DNA of 21,370 nucleotides from a virus, in the IMG/VR virus record IMGVR_UViG_3300035698_004403, positions 1-21,370 of that record. One strand, given 5' to 3'. The notes under the pieces are model-generated. The model was given only the letters and a program-made list of their open reading frames with translations, had not been told where the DNA came from and ran no database searches. The stretch's first letter is position 1. Every line of letters starts with the position of its first letter. The position numbers and the translations under genes are program-made. Shown here piece by piece: positions 6,160-12,727 of the stretch.

Positions 6160-6314
6160 GCTTTAATCCAATTGTCTCAAACATCAAGATCACTTCTCCT
6201 TCCGGAAGGGTGACATACCTCCCTCCCATGAGCTTGGATGATCTTGGTTGGAACATAAAGAAAGAATCAAAAAAGGATAAAATAACATGGTTACAGCGTC
6301 TGCTCTCACGCTAG
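6156..6314 (+). CDS. Small hypothetical protein with GTG start, 52 aa
   Basis: The frame begins at GTG 6156, overlapping the previous stop as GTGA, and reads MSFNPIVSNIKITSPSGRV, then TYLPPMSLDDLGWNIKKESK, ending in WLQRLLSR. The sequence looks like a genuine small protein: a beta-like start, a polar middle and an amphipathic basic C-terminal helix. The last 28 bases overlap the next gene in another frame. An ATG start at 6228 would give only 28 residues and has no good ribosome site, so I prefer the GTG. The DNA contains a perfect 12-bp palindrome (CCTTCCGGAAGG, 6198-6209). Function unknown. Confidence 0.5.
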   Translation: MSFNPIVSNIKITSPSGRVTYLPPMSLDDLGWNIKKESKKDKITWLQRLLSR

Positions 6315-6436
6315 CCTTTGTGCTAGGCTGCGCCTCCCATAGCGCATACTTGTATAGAAAGCAAGACTTCTCCACCTTCATGGCGCTTATCAGCGTTGTC
6401 TTGGTCCTTTACACTGTTGCTTTAAACTTCGGATAA
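6287..6436 (+). CDS. Small membrane protein, 49 aa
   Basis: ATG 6287 follows AAAAAGGAT. The protein has two hydrophobic segments, residues 2-16 (VTASALTLAFVLGCA) and 31-48 (FMALISVVLVLYTVALNF), separated by a short positively charged loop (YLYRKQ), which predicts a hairpin with the loop in the cytoplasm. VLGC at 12-15 resembles a lipobox, but there is no N-terminal positive charge, so a membrane hairpin is more likely. Small two-pass phage proteins are sometimes holins or inner-membrane effectors; position away from any endolysin argues against a confident holin call. Confidence 0.6.
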   Translation: MVTASALTLAFVLGCASHSAYLYRKQDFSTFMALISVVLVLYTVALNFG

Positions 6437-6443
6437 CCCCCTC

Positions 6444-6520
6444 GCACCCGTAGCTCAGTTGGATAGAGCATGAGATTTCTAATCTCAGGGTCGCAAGTTC
6501 AAATCTTGCCGGGTGCACCA
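6444..6520 (+). tRNA. tRNA-Arg(UCU)
   Basis: A complete 77-nt cloverleaf with encoded CCA: acceptor GCACCCG (6444-6450) pairs with CGGGTGC (6510-6516), D arm GCTC/GAGC, anticodon stem TGAGA/TCTCA with loop TTTCTAA giving anticodon TCT (6478-6480), variable GGGTC, T arm GCAAG/CTTGC with loop TTCAAAT, discriminator A and CCA. It reads AGA (and AGG by wobble), codons that are frequent in the phage genes of this window. It lies in the early plus-strand operon between small genes. Confidence 0.97.
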
Positions 6521-6538
6521 ACCTATAAGGAGCTACAA

Positions 6539-6718
6539 ATGGCTAAATCTAAAGGTATTACCATTCGCATGAACGCCGCCGAGAACACAATGGACGTGTA
6601 CGGCAAGAAGTACGACCGTGAGGACCACAACAAGCTCCTCATGGACCATTCCGGGGAAGTGGCATTCACTCAGGATGTTGTCGACCATGTGTGTGAAGTG
6701 AGAGGTCTCAATGCTTAA
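6539..6718 (+). CDS. Small hypothetical protein, 59 aa
   Basis: The start at ATG 6539 (MAKSKGITIRMN) is set by TAAGGAG at 6526-6532; the longer frame from 6470 would begin inside the tRNA and is rejected. The protein is charged and soluble with no recognised motif (DVYGKKYDREDHNKLLMD in the middle). It ends in an 8-base overlap with the next gene. The gene is the first after the tRNA and shares its transcript. Confidence 0.7.
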   Translation: MAKSKGITIRMNAAENTMDVYGKKYDREDHNKLLMDHSGEVAFTQDVVDHVCEVRGLNA

Positions 6719-6971
6719 GCGTACCGCTACAACTAGCTATCCTCCGGAGATTCCGCTCCCTTTATTCGGGGAAGTTGAAATAGGGGGGTGTTTTACCATC
6801 CCCGGCGACCGAGGTCTCATCCGTGAAGCGCGGCTTTACATGAAAATCAGATCTTATGACGGGAGAAATTCCATATCCTTGGATAATGGAGATATCTATA
6901 AGATGGACCCTACGACCTATATTGTGGTAGTCAACACTCCCATAACACTAGGAGTACCCCAACATATCTAA
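6711..6971 (+). CDS. Small hypothetical protein, 86 aa
   Basis: Starts with ATG 6711 inside the end of the upstream gene, after GAGAGG. The sequence suggests a small beta-barrel: LFGEVEIGGCFTIPGDRG, then KMDPTTYIVVVN with an acidic turn. Proteins with an opening of the type GEV.IGGCF.I are common among small phage and bacterial proteins of unknown function, but I cannot name the family. One cysteine. The next 70 bases hold only the ribosome site of the following gene. Confidence 0.65.
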   Translation: MLKRTATTSYPPEIPLPLFGEVEIGGCFTIPGDRGLIREARLYMKIRSYDGRNSISLDNGDIYKMDPTTYIVVVNTPITLGVPQHI

Positions 6972-7041
6972 CACCATTCAGAACTCGCTCTATCATACCG
7001 TTCAGGCCTATACCATTACACAAAACTCAGAGGAATCACAA

Positions 7042-7395
7042 ATGATAAGTACAGACAATATCACATTCGACCAAGTAAGACGCTGTTGCGGCGCATTTCA
7101 TATCTCAGGCTTTGCCATGGAAGACCAAGATGCATTGGATGAATTTGGAGTCCGCACAGTAAAGGAGTGGGTAGCCAAGGTTAGGGCTCACCTTGTCTAT
7201 CATATTAACCGTATGTCCAATCTTGCAATCTTCCAACTCTACCTCAACGAGTGTCAGAATGAGGTGTTCGGAGATGCGTTCGAGAGCATCGGTTTCAAAC
7301 TCGTATCACAGGGTTATAACAAGAATTCCAATTCTAAAAACTACCTGTACACCTTTGTGCGAGATCACAGGGCCGACCGCCCTCAGGTGACATAG
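7042..7395 (+). CDS. Hypothetical protein, 117 aa, first of a paralogous pair
   Basis: ATG 7042 follows AGAGGAA. The protein shares an ordered set of motifs with the product of the next gene: RCCGA near residue 14, a G-F-x-M/L-E motif, a helical middle, QLYLNECQ near 72-79, F-x-S-I-GF and GYNKNSNSK near 92-100 followed by a hydrophobic strand (NYLYTFVR). The pair therefore arose by tandem duplication. The end pattern, a conserved GF followed by N-x-NS and a short beta strand, recalls small acetyltransferase-like or recognition domains in phages, but no catalytic residues are certain. Function unknown. Confidence 0.75.
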   Translation: MISTDNITFDQVRRCCGAFHISGFAMEDQDALDEFGVRTVKEWVAKVRAHLVYHINRMSNLAIFQLYLNECQNEVFGDAFESIGFKLVSQGYNKNSNSKNYLYTFVRDHRADRPQVT

Positions 7396-7396
7396 T

Positions 7397-7855
7397 ATGC
7401 GGCCGATGCGGGGGTTGTTCGCCGTCGACGTGGCTGTGGATGAAGACTGGGAAGAAGAGAGGATGAGAAGGGAGGAAGAGGACGATATGGACGAAATGGG
7501 AATGGATGTAGATAACATCGAGGAACTAGAAGTAGAGCAATGCTGTGGAGCGACTCTACTTTGTGGATTCGGATTGGAGGAAGACCCCTTTAAATACAGA
7601 AATATCTCTAAGAAGAACGTAGAGAACTATGTGTCTGATGTGAAAGATCGGGTGTCTGCTCTTACAAACCGACTGTCCAATCCAGGTGTGGTTCAGCTCT
7701 ACCTCAACGAGTGTCAGAAGAAACACTTCGATAAGATGTTTCTATCTATTGGATTTGAGCAGGTTGCCTGGGGGTGTAATAAGAACTCCAATTCTAAGGT
7801 GTTTTTATATGCTTTCCAGAGAAAATCATGGGTAAAAAGGAAAAAGGCTGCATAA
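7397..7855 (+). CDS. Paralogue of the preceding gene with acidic N-terminal extension, 152 aa
   Basis: Residues about 48-145 match the upstream protein in motif order: EQCCGA, CGFGLEED, QLYLNECQ, FLSIGFEQVAWGCNKNSNSK, and FLYAFQR. The first 47 residues are new and strongly acidic (EDWEEERMRREEEDDMDEMG), resembling a DNA-mimic or protein-interaction tail. The basic end (KSWVKRKKAA) contrasts with it. The gene begins 1 base after the stop of the first copy. The extension may redirect the same domain to another partner; function unknown. Confidence 0.75.
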   Translation: MRPMRGLFAVDVAVDEDWEEERMRREEEDDMDEMGMDVDNIEELEVEQCCGATLLCGFGLEEDPFKYRNISKKNVENYVSDVKDRVSALTNRLSNPGVVQLYLNECQKKHFDKMFLSIGFEQVAWGCNKNSNSKVFLYAFQRKSWVKRKKAA

Positions 7856-7857
7856 AT

Positions 7858-8013
7858 ATGACAGAATCGGATACTTTTATCTTGTGTGAGGAGCTTCAAA
7901 GGGAAAATAAAGCCCTTAAGGCTGCTCTTACTGTGTCTACTGCCACTGTTAAGCGTTTATCAGAGATTCAAGGCAAGATGCAGGTCCAGCTTAACAAATT
8001 ATGTGAGGATTAA
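7858..8013 (+). CDS. Small coiled-coil protein, 51 aa
   Basis: I choose the ATG at 7858 (MTESDTFILCEELQREN), preceded by AAAAAGG; the in-frame ATG at 7828 would overlap the upstream gene by 28 bases with a poorer ribosome site. Residues 13-48 are a heptad-like amphipathic helix with Leu, Ile and Val at spaced positions (LQRENKALKAALTVSTATV), predicting a short coiled coil and probably dimerisation. It ends in a TAATG overlap with the next gene. Function unknown. Confidence 0.65.
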   Translation: MTESDTFILCEELQRENKALKAALTVSTATVKRLSEIQGKMQVQLNKLCED

Positions 8014-8267
8014 TGCCTAAGAACTTCAGAGAAGGCTGCTTCGCTATTAACGGAGAGCGTTGTTGGGGTATGACAAAGGGTAAATTCACCGGCCCTTGCT
8101 CCAGCTGCTTGGATGAGACTGCCATTATGAATGCCAATCCCTACGATTATGGATGTTTTGGTGTAGAGAGTGTGTACGATTCAGACAAGGTGGATCGATA
8201 CAATACATCGGTAATTGAACTAGATGGCCTCACAGAGGCTCCTTTTTACTTCGACGGGAGCCTATGA
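8013..8267 (+). CDS. Small Cys-containing hypothetical protein, 84 aa
   Basis: Begins at the TAATG junction (8013) after GAGGA. It has six cysteines in the first 50 residues or so, including a C-x2-C pair in GPCSSCLDE, which may bind zinc together with Cys9, Cys17 or Cys48. Otherwise no domain is recognised; the C-terminal part is acidic and polar. It ends in an ATGA overlap with the cyclotransferase gene, so it may be expressed with the ligase operon although nothing shows that it takes part in it. Confidence 0.65.
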   Translation: MPKNFREGCFAINGERCWGMTKGKFTGPCSSCLDETAIMNANPYDYGCFGVESVYDSDKVDRYNTSVIELDGLTEAPFYFDGSL

Positions 8268-8647
8268 TGCACAGAGCATTCGTATACGGTAGCCTTAAAG
8301 AGGGGCTGGGCAACCACGGACTACTAGCCAAGTCCACATTAGAGGGTATTGATGCAATTAAGGGTGATTTCAAGATGGTTTCCCTAGGCGGATTCCCTGG
8401 TGTTCTTGAATCCATCGACTATGAAGAGGCATTGATCACTGTTGAAAGCTATAGAATCAACGATCAGACCTTGGCCTCTTTGGACTCGTTAGAAAGTGAG
8501 GGGGACTTCTATCATAGGCTCCCATTCACCTCAGAGCAGGGCCGTGAGGGCTTTATGTACATTCTGGACGATAGGTACGCTCTAATAGACTACGAGCTGG
8601 CGGGCAACTTTAAGACCGATACAGGGCTAACTGCATATGAGTGGTAA
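8264..8647 (+). CDS. Gamma-glutamylcyclotransferase-like protein (AIG2/GGCT family)
   Basis: Proteins of this family release a gamma-glutamyl group as 5-oxoproline, from gamma-glutamyl amino acids or from gamma-glutamyl amines on proteins. The signature is present: VYGSLKEG (residues 7-14) forms the substrate-binding loop, GGFPGV (42-47) follows, and LDSLES (73-78) contains Glu77 at the place of the catalytic acid, with FYHR (82-85) after it. The length of 127 aa is normal. It is the first recognisable enzyme of the amide-ligase operon and overlaps its neighbours on both sides (4 and 11 bases). In this setting it probably trims or edits the product of the ligases, or acts on a gamma-glutamyl intermediate; the substrate is unknown. 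Confidence 0.85.
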   Translation: MMHRAFVYGSLKEGLGNHGLLAKSTLEGIDAIKGDFKMVSLGGFPGVLESIDYEEALITVESYRINDQTLASLDSLESEGDFYHRLPFTSEQGREGFMYILDDRYALIDYELAGNFKTDTGLTAYEW

Positions 8648-9425
8648 AGAAGAGGCCCAAGCGGCGACTAAGCCTTACGTTACAGAGGCTAGTCTACTGA
8701 GTCTTAGCCCTTATGTCAAATATGTCCTTATAGGAGAGAAGGGGGCGGTTAATATATCAGGAGGGGCAGTTTGCTTCTCTCAGCTAGGAGGAACCGAATT
8801 TAATGCCACGGATGGCTATGTTCCGTGCTGTACCGAAGAGGTTTTAAGTATTAAGCCGATTAAGTACTTGGCTTTTAGTTGTCGAAAGTACATGAAGCTA
8901 GAGTATAAAGACTATATTCGCTGGGTAGTAGATGAGTCTTTCTACTCTCGTGCCTTCCTTTCCTCTTTTCAGGAGTGCTGGGAAGAAGGCATAGCCTATA
9001 TGAACATAGGAGAGACTGCTCAAATAGTGGTGGGAGCTATGGCTTTGCTCCGTTCCATTTTCGAGCACCAAAGCTGTATTGATCTTTGGAATGAAGGGAT
9101 GGGACACGGCCTTGGTGAGGATAAGTCTCTTGTTTATGCTTTCTCTTTCCAAGAAAACTTTCCTATGGCCCGATATAATATAAACCACTCTCCTGTTGAT
9201 TTCCGAGATGAACAAACGGTAAGGAGCTTCTTGACCGGAGTTCCTATGTCTATGAATAAGGTTAGCTTTGCCGATAATTCAGGATACAAGGGTTTTGTAA
9301 GTATGTTTAGAAATACAGGAAAGAAGGGAAACCCTAGTAGCAAGAGAGTAGAAAACCAGCTCGGAGATGGTAGTGCTTCCCCACGAAACGATTACTTCAT
9401 TAACTGGCTGAAGGAGCTGAAATGA
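8637..9425 (+). CDS. Unrecognised protein of the amide-ligase operon, 262 aa
   Basis: This gene lies between the cyclotransferase and the class I amidotransferase-like gene, overlapping them by 11 and 4 bases, so it is made with them. The protein is soluble. Visible features are a beta-like start (YVKYVLIGEKGAVNISGGAV), a Cys pair (VPCCTEE), a helical centre (FQECWEEGIAYMNIGETAQ, then IVVGAMALLRSIFEH) and a basic, Ser/Asn/Gly-rich tail (FRNTGKKGNPSSKRVENQ). His and Glu residues around WNEGMGHGLGED could be part of an active or metal site, but there is no known motif. I cannot assign a family. Given its place it may be the substrate, the acceptor, or an additional enzyme of the pathway. Confidence 0.75.
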   Translation: MSGKEEAQAATKPYVTEASLLSLSPYVKYVLIGEKGAVNISGGAVCFSQLGGTEFNATDGYVPCCTEEVLSIKPIKYLAFSCRKYMKLEYKDYIRWVVDESFYSRAFLSSFQECWEEGIAYMNIGETAQIVVGAMALLRSIFEHQSCIDLWNEGMGHGLGEDKSLVYAFSFQENFPMARYNINHSPVDFRDEQTVRSFLTGVPMSMNKVSFADNSGYKGFVSMFRNTGKKGNPSSKRVENQLGDGSASPRNDYFINWLKELK

Positions 9426-10051
9426 AACGTAACTACTTCATACTGCCCCCTACTTACGGGTACATAGCGATGTGCGAAAGTGAGAACTGGGAGAGAGTTG
9501 ATGCAGTCAAGGATGCAGAGATAATCATATTCACAGGAGGGGCTGATGTACATCCTGATCTATATAATCATGGCCTGCACGCCAAGACCAACTTCGACAA
9601 GGAACGGGATGCCAAGGAGCAGAAGTTCTTTGAAATAGCATTGGCAAACAACATTGCTATGGTTGGAATCTGTAGAGGTGCTCAGTTCCTAAATGTTATG
9701 AGTGGAGGGGAGATGTTTCAGCATGTAGATGGACATGGTAGCAACGGTACCCACACTGCCTTCGATACGCACTCAGGTGATGAGTTCCAAGTCACCTCCA
9801 CCCATCACCAGATGATGAAACCCTCTCGTCTAGGCTTAGTACTCGCGACCGCCCGTGAGAGTACCTTTCGTGAGGAATGTGTCTCAGAGGGCAAGACTAA
9901 CCGCCAGATATCTAACATATATCAGGATACCGAGGTGGTATACTACACCGAGACTAACTGCTTGTGCTTCCAACCGCACCCGGAGTTCCTTGGTCACGAC
10001 GATATGACTTCACGCTTCTTCGATTATGTCGAAGAATACAACTTCAAGTAG
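9422..10051 (+). CDS. Class I glutamine amidotransferase-like hydrolase (peptidase C26 type)
   Basis: The family cleaves gamma-glutamyl bonds (gamma-glutamyl hydrolase, gamma-glutamyl-GABA hydrolase) or transfers glutamine ammonia. Motifs in order: FTGGADVHPDLYNH (37-50), the D-x-E-R-D-x-x-E region (59-66), the nucleophile elbow GICRGAQFLNV (82-92) with Cys84, an STHHQM motif (126-131), and FQPHPEF (183-189) with His186 and Glu188 completing the triad. All three catalytic residues are present, so it should be active. The arrangement FTGGxDxxP and DxxRD is that of the C26 hydrolases rather than of ammonia-channelling subunits. In the operon it would remove gamma-glutamyl groups or serve as a second editing enzyme. 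ATGA overlap upstream; the next gene starts 11 bases after it. Confidence 0.88.
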   Translation: MKRNYFILPPTYGYIAMCESENWERVDAVKDAEIIIFTGGADVHPDLYNHGLHAKTNFDKERDAKEQKFFEIALANNIAMVGICRGAQFLNVMSGGEMFQHVDGHGSNGTHTAFDTHSGDEFQVTSTHHQMMKPSRLGLVLATARESTFREECVSEGKTNRQISNIYQDTEVVYYTETNCLCFQPHPEFLGHDDMTSRFFDYVEEYNFK

Positions 10052-10061
10052 GATCTAATAC

Positions 10062-11270
10062 ATGTGCGGACTAGTAGGGTTTATCGGACCCGCAATCTCC
10101 AAGAATGATGACATCTTTGCTGACCTACTGTTCCTCGATACGGTGAGAGGAAAGGACAGCACTGGTGTTACCTGTGTTGCCGTTGATGGATCAACTACCT
10201 CCTTCAAGGCACTCGGCCTTCCTGATAACCTGTTCCAAGACAAGGACTTTCGTAAAGCCCTTCTGCGACAGAACAATATCGTAATGGGTCACAATCGATT
10301 TGCTACAAAAGGGAATGTAAACGAAGCCAACGCTCATCCCTTCACCCACGGTCGGATCACCGGGATGCACAACGGAACCCTTGTTGGTGACTGGCGGCTG
10401 GATAATTATCAGGACTTCGATACAGATAGTGAGGCTATCATGTATAACATCGCGAAAGATGGTATCGAAGAGACATATAAGAAGATTGAAGGGGCGGCAG
10501 CCCTCTCCTACTATGACGATGAGGAACAGACACTAAACCTCATCACCAATGGTAGACGACCTCTGTACTTAGCCACCCTTAAGGATCGTCCCGGCATGTT
10601 CTATGCCTCCGAACAGTGGATGCTAAACGCTGCTATCACTCGTAATGAGATCGCTGTGAATATGTATTATCGTCCCAACCCTCACTTCCTTTTCTCTTAT
10701 AAATGGGAAGATCAGCGAGTCAAGTCTTGGAGCAGGGAGCTGTCCCCTTTCGTGCACGGCGAGTACAGCAAAAACCACTCTCGGCACGTCTATCAGAATG
10801 GCTCTGGCCAAGGGAATCACGGCGTGAACCAAGCAGCTAGCATCAGAGAGCTGGAGCTGAAACGAAAGGTAGACTTGGCGAAGGCAACGGCTGATAAGAC
10901 GGAGGAGAAGAAGGCAAAAAAGGAAATCGAGGGGGCAAAAGGAAACGAAAGCGTAACGGTAAACGCAAGTAGTGATGAAGCCACTGCTCTCTTGGAAGCC
11001 TCTCGTGATGCCATTGATAATGTAATACCTTTCGATATAGATGATGGATTGGAGGGGTGGGGTGTTAATTCTCGCCTCTATAAGCTACACGATGGCACCT
11101 TGGTAAGTAAGCAGCAGCTTGAAAACCAATACCCCCACTGTTGCTTCTGCCACAGCGAATTAGACTTCGATGTAGATGAAGTAGTAGTATACGACGAAGA
11201 GAACGCAGGCTGTCAGGAGTGTAACCGACAGTCTGCGATTTTTCAAATCCCTTTTCACACATTGCACTAG
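10062..11270 (+). CDS. Class II glutamine amidotransferase (Ntn hydrolase) with C-terminal zinc ribbon
   Basis: The N-terminal domain hydrolyses glutamine to glutamate and ammonia. Cys2 (MCGLVGFIG) becomes the N-terminal nucleophile after removal of Met1; GHNRFATKG (76-84), MHNGTL (102-107) and DTDSEA (120-125) are the usual glutamine-binding and oxyanion motifs. The domain ends near residue 200. There is no synthetase or isomerase domain behind it as in GlmS, PurF or AsnB. Instead there is a charged coiled-coil-like linker (about 255-297) and a zinc-ribbon-like end with Cys360/361, Cys363, Cys384 and Cys387. The ammonia would therefore be passed to a separate enzyme, most likely the ligases encoded next. 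The two-part design suggests that the tail docks to a partner or substrate. Confidence 0.88.
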   Translation: MCGLVGFIGPAISKNDDIFADLLFLDTVRGKDSTGVTCVAVDGSTTSFKALGLPDNLFQDKDFRKALLRQNNIVMGHNRFATKGNVNEANAHPFTHGRITGMHNGTLVGDWRLDNYQDFDTDSEAIMYNIAKDGIEETYKKIEGAAALSYYDDEEQTLNLITNGRRPLYLATLKDRPGMFYASEQWMLNAAITRNEIAVNMYYRPNPHFLFSYKWEDQRVKSWSRELSPFVHGEYSKNHSRHVYQNGSGQGNHGVNQAASIRELELKRKVDLAKATADKTEEKKAKKEIEGAKGNESVTVNASSDEATALLEASRDAIDNVIPFDIDDGLEGWGVNSRLYKLHDGTLVSKQQLENQYPHCCFCHSELDFDVDEVVVYDEENAGCQECNRQSAIFQIPFHTLH

Positions 11271-11279
11271 GAAACCGAG

Positions 11280-12113
11280 ATGAATCTTACTATTGGAGCT
11301 GACCCAGAGCTTTTCGTCAGAGGAGCAGAAGGCTATGTTTCAGCACACGGAATGATACCTGGGGATAAGATCAACCCCCACCCTGTTAAGTCAGGAGCTG
11401 TACAGGTTGATGGCATGGCGCTTGAGTTCAACATCGATCCAGCTAACACCTTCAATCAGTTCACGAGCAATATCAACCACGTTCTCTCTGACCTTCGGAA
11501 GATGGTCCCTAAGGAGTATGATATGGTTGCTGTACCAGCAGTTACCTTCTCCGATGAGGTGATGGCTTCTACCCCAAAGGAAGCGTTGATACTTGGTTGT
11601 GATCCTGATTTCAACGCTTACACCGAGAGTCAGAACGGTAAGCCGGAACCTTCAAAGGGACTCCGTACAGCAGCCGGTCACATCCACCTAGGATGGGGCG
11701 AGTTCAATGTAAACTCTGAAGAACACTGGAACAATTGTGTTGGCTTGGTCAAGGTGTTGGATAGGCTGCTTGGTGTGTGGTCTCTGACTGTCGATGAAGA
11801 CCATACCCGTAGGTGTCTATACGGCAAGGCCGGCGCCTTCCGTGTTAAGCCGTATGGTCTAGAGTACCGTGTTCTCTCTAATTTCTGGGTGTTTGATATA
11901 GAACATCGGGCGACTGTATGGGACCTGTGTAAGAGCGCCTTCGATTGGTGGCAGAAGGAATTTAGTCCTGATAAGCGTATTATGGACGAACACGGTTTCC
12001 GCCTGCACTCGGCACAAGAGATGATTGACAGTGGGAGCACCAAACGAGCAAGGTCAGAGTGGCCTTACTTATCTCTGGCTGTTGACAGAGTACGTAATGG
12101 GGATTGGGTATGA
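11280..12113 (+). CDS. phiEco32-type COOH-NH2 ligase (amidoligase, glutamine-synthetase-like fold)
   Basis: ATP-dependent ligase joining a carboxylate to an amine or ammonia. The family motifs are visible: IGADPELFV (5-13) with the metal-binding acid, QVDGMALEFNI (42-52), AAGHIHLGW (131-139) with His134 and His136, RRCLYGKAGAFRVKPYG (177-193) and LEYRVLSNFW (194-203) with the Arg used for nucleotide or phosphate binding. The 277-residue length agrees with phage members. The family is known from phage phiEco32 and relatives by comparative genomics, where it occurs with a class II amidotransferase and ATP-grasp protein as here. The acceptor and product are unknown. ATGA overlap with the following gene. 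Confidence 0.87.
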   Translation: MNLTIGADPELFVRGAEGYVSAHGMIPGDKINPHPVKSGAVQVDGMALEFNIDPANTFNQFTSNINHVLSDLRKMVPKEYDMVAVPAVTFSDEVMASTPKEALILGCDPDFNAYTESQNGKPEPSKGLRTAAGHIHLGWGEFNVNSEEHWNNCVGLVKVLDRLLGVWSLTVDEDHTRRCLYGKAGAFRVKPYGLEYRVLSNFWVFDIEHRATVWDLCKSAFDWWQKEFSPDKRIMDEHGFRLHSAQEMIDSGSTKRARSEWPYLSLAVDRVRNGDWV

Positions 12114-12727
12114 GAGATAACTACTATGACCTTGAACAAGCCAAGATGAGGCTCCAAGGTGGTGTAATTCAATACAATGGGACATATGTGTATGTAACCA
12201 GAGTGGAAAGAGAAGGTGGAGAGTACTCCATTCAATATGAACGACTTCAGAAAGATGTAGGCTACAGTGGAAGAGGCGATAGCTGGACAACTCTGGATAC
12301 CAACCTGATAGACACTGGTAACATGCAGTTAGGTTTCTCAACTGGGCCAGATACTCCTAGATACCTTATGCGTACACCTACTAGACAGTGGAAGGAAGGG
12401 CTGGCCTTTGATAACATGTGTTTTACTCAGCCGGGTAGTAATAGTGCTTATGTAAATCGCGGGGTACCAAGAGATACCTTGTCTGGACGAGTACTACTTC
12501 CCATCTTTGAGAATAACTATCCCAGCTTTGATGAGGTGAAAAAAGAAGCAACCCAAGCAAAGGAAAGTTCTTGGTTCCCCTTCGATAGGAACTATGCCTT
12601 GAGTGGTGGTGGAGATATCAACTACAAGGGAGTTTGTAATGTGGGAATTGTCAAGGGCGAACAAGTTGTATTGAAGGACGAGTACTTGTTCCTTCAGGAA
12701 TCTTTACAGGAGATAGGCGTTGTTTAG
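12110..12727 (+). CDS. Unrecognised protein between the two amidoligases, 205 aa
   Basis: I use ATG 12110, which overlaps the previous stop as ATGA; an in-frame TTG at 12104 would add two residues and is less likely. The protein opens with a helix followed by beta strands (YYDLEQAKMRLQGGVIQYNG, then TYVYVTRVEREGGEY), a pattern I associate with conserved phage proteins next to amidoligases, but I cannot name the family. The middle is rich in Gly, Thr, Arg and aromatic residues (TPRYLMRTPTRQWKEGL), and the end is acidic. No catalytic motif is evident. It may be a substrate-binding or scaffold component of the ligase system. It overlaps the next gene by 8 bases. Confidence 0.75.
   Translation: MRDNYYDLEQAKMRLQGGVIQYNGTYVYVTRVEREGGEYSIQYERLQKDVGYSGRGDSWTTLDTNLIDTGNMQLGFSTGPDTPRYLMRTPTRQWKEGLAFDNMCFTQPGSNSAYVNRGVPRDTLSGRVLLPIFENNYPSFDEVKKEATQAKESSWFPFDRNYALSGGGDINYKGVCNVGIVKGEQVVLKDEYLFLQESLQEIGVV

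Noticed and set aside
6190-6381. Minus-strand ORF of 63 codons
   Set aside because: It is antisense to two small plus-strand genes that are linked by an overlap and a ribosome site.
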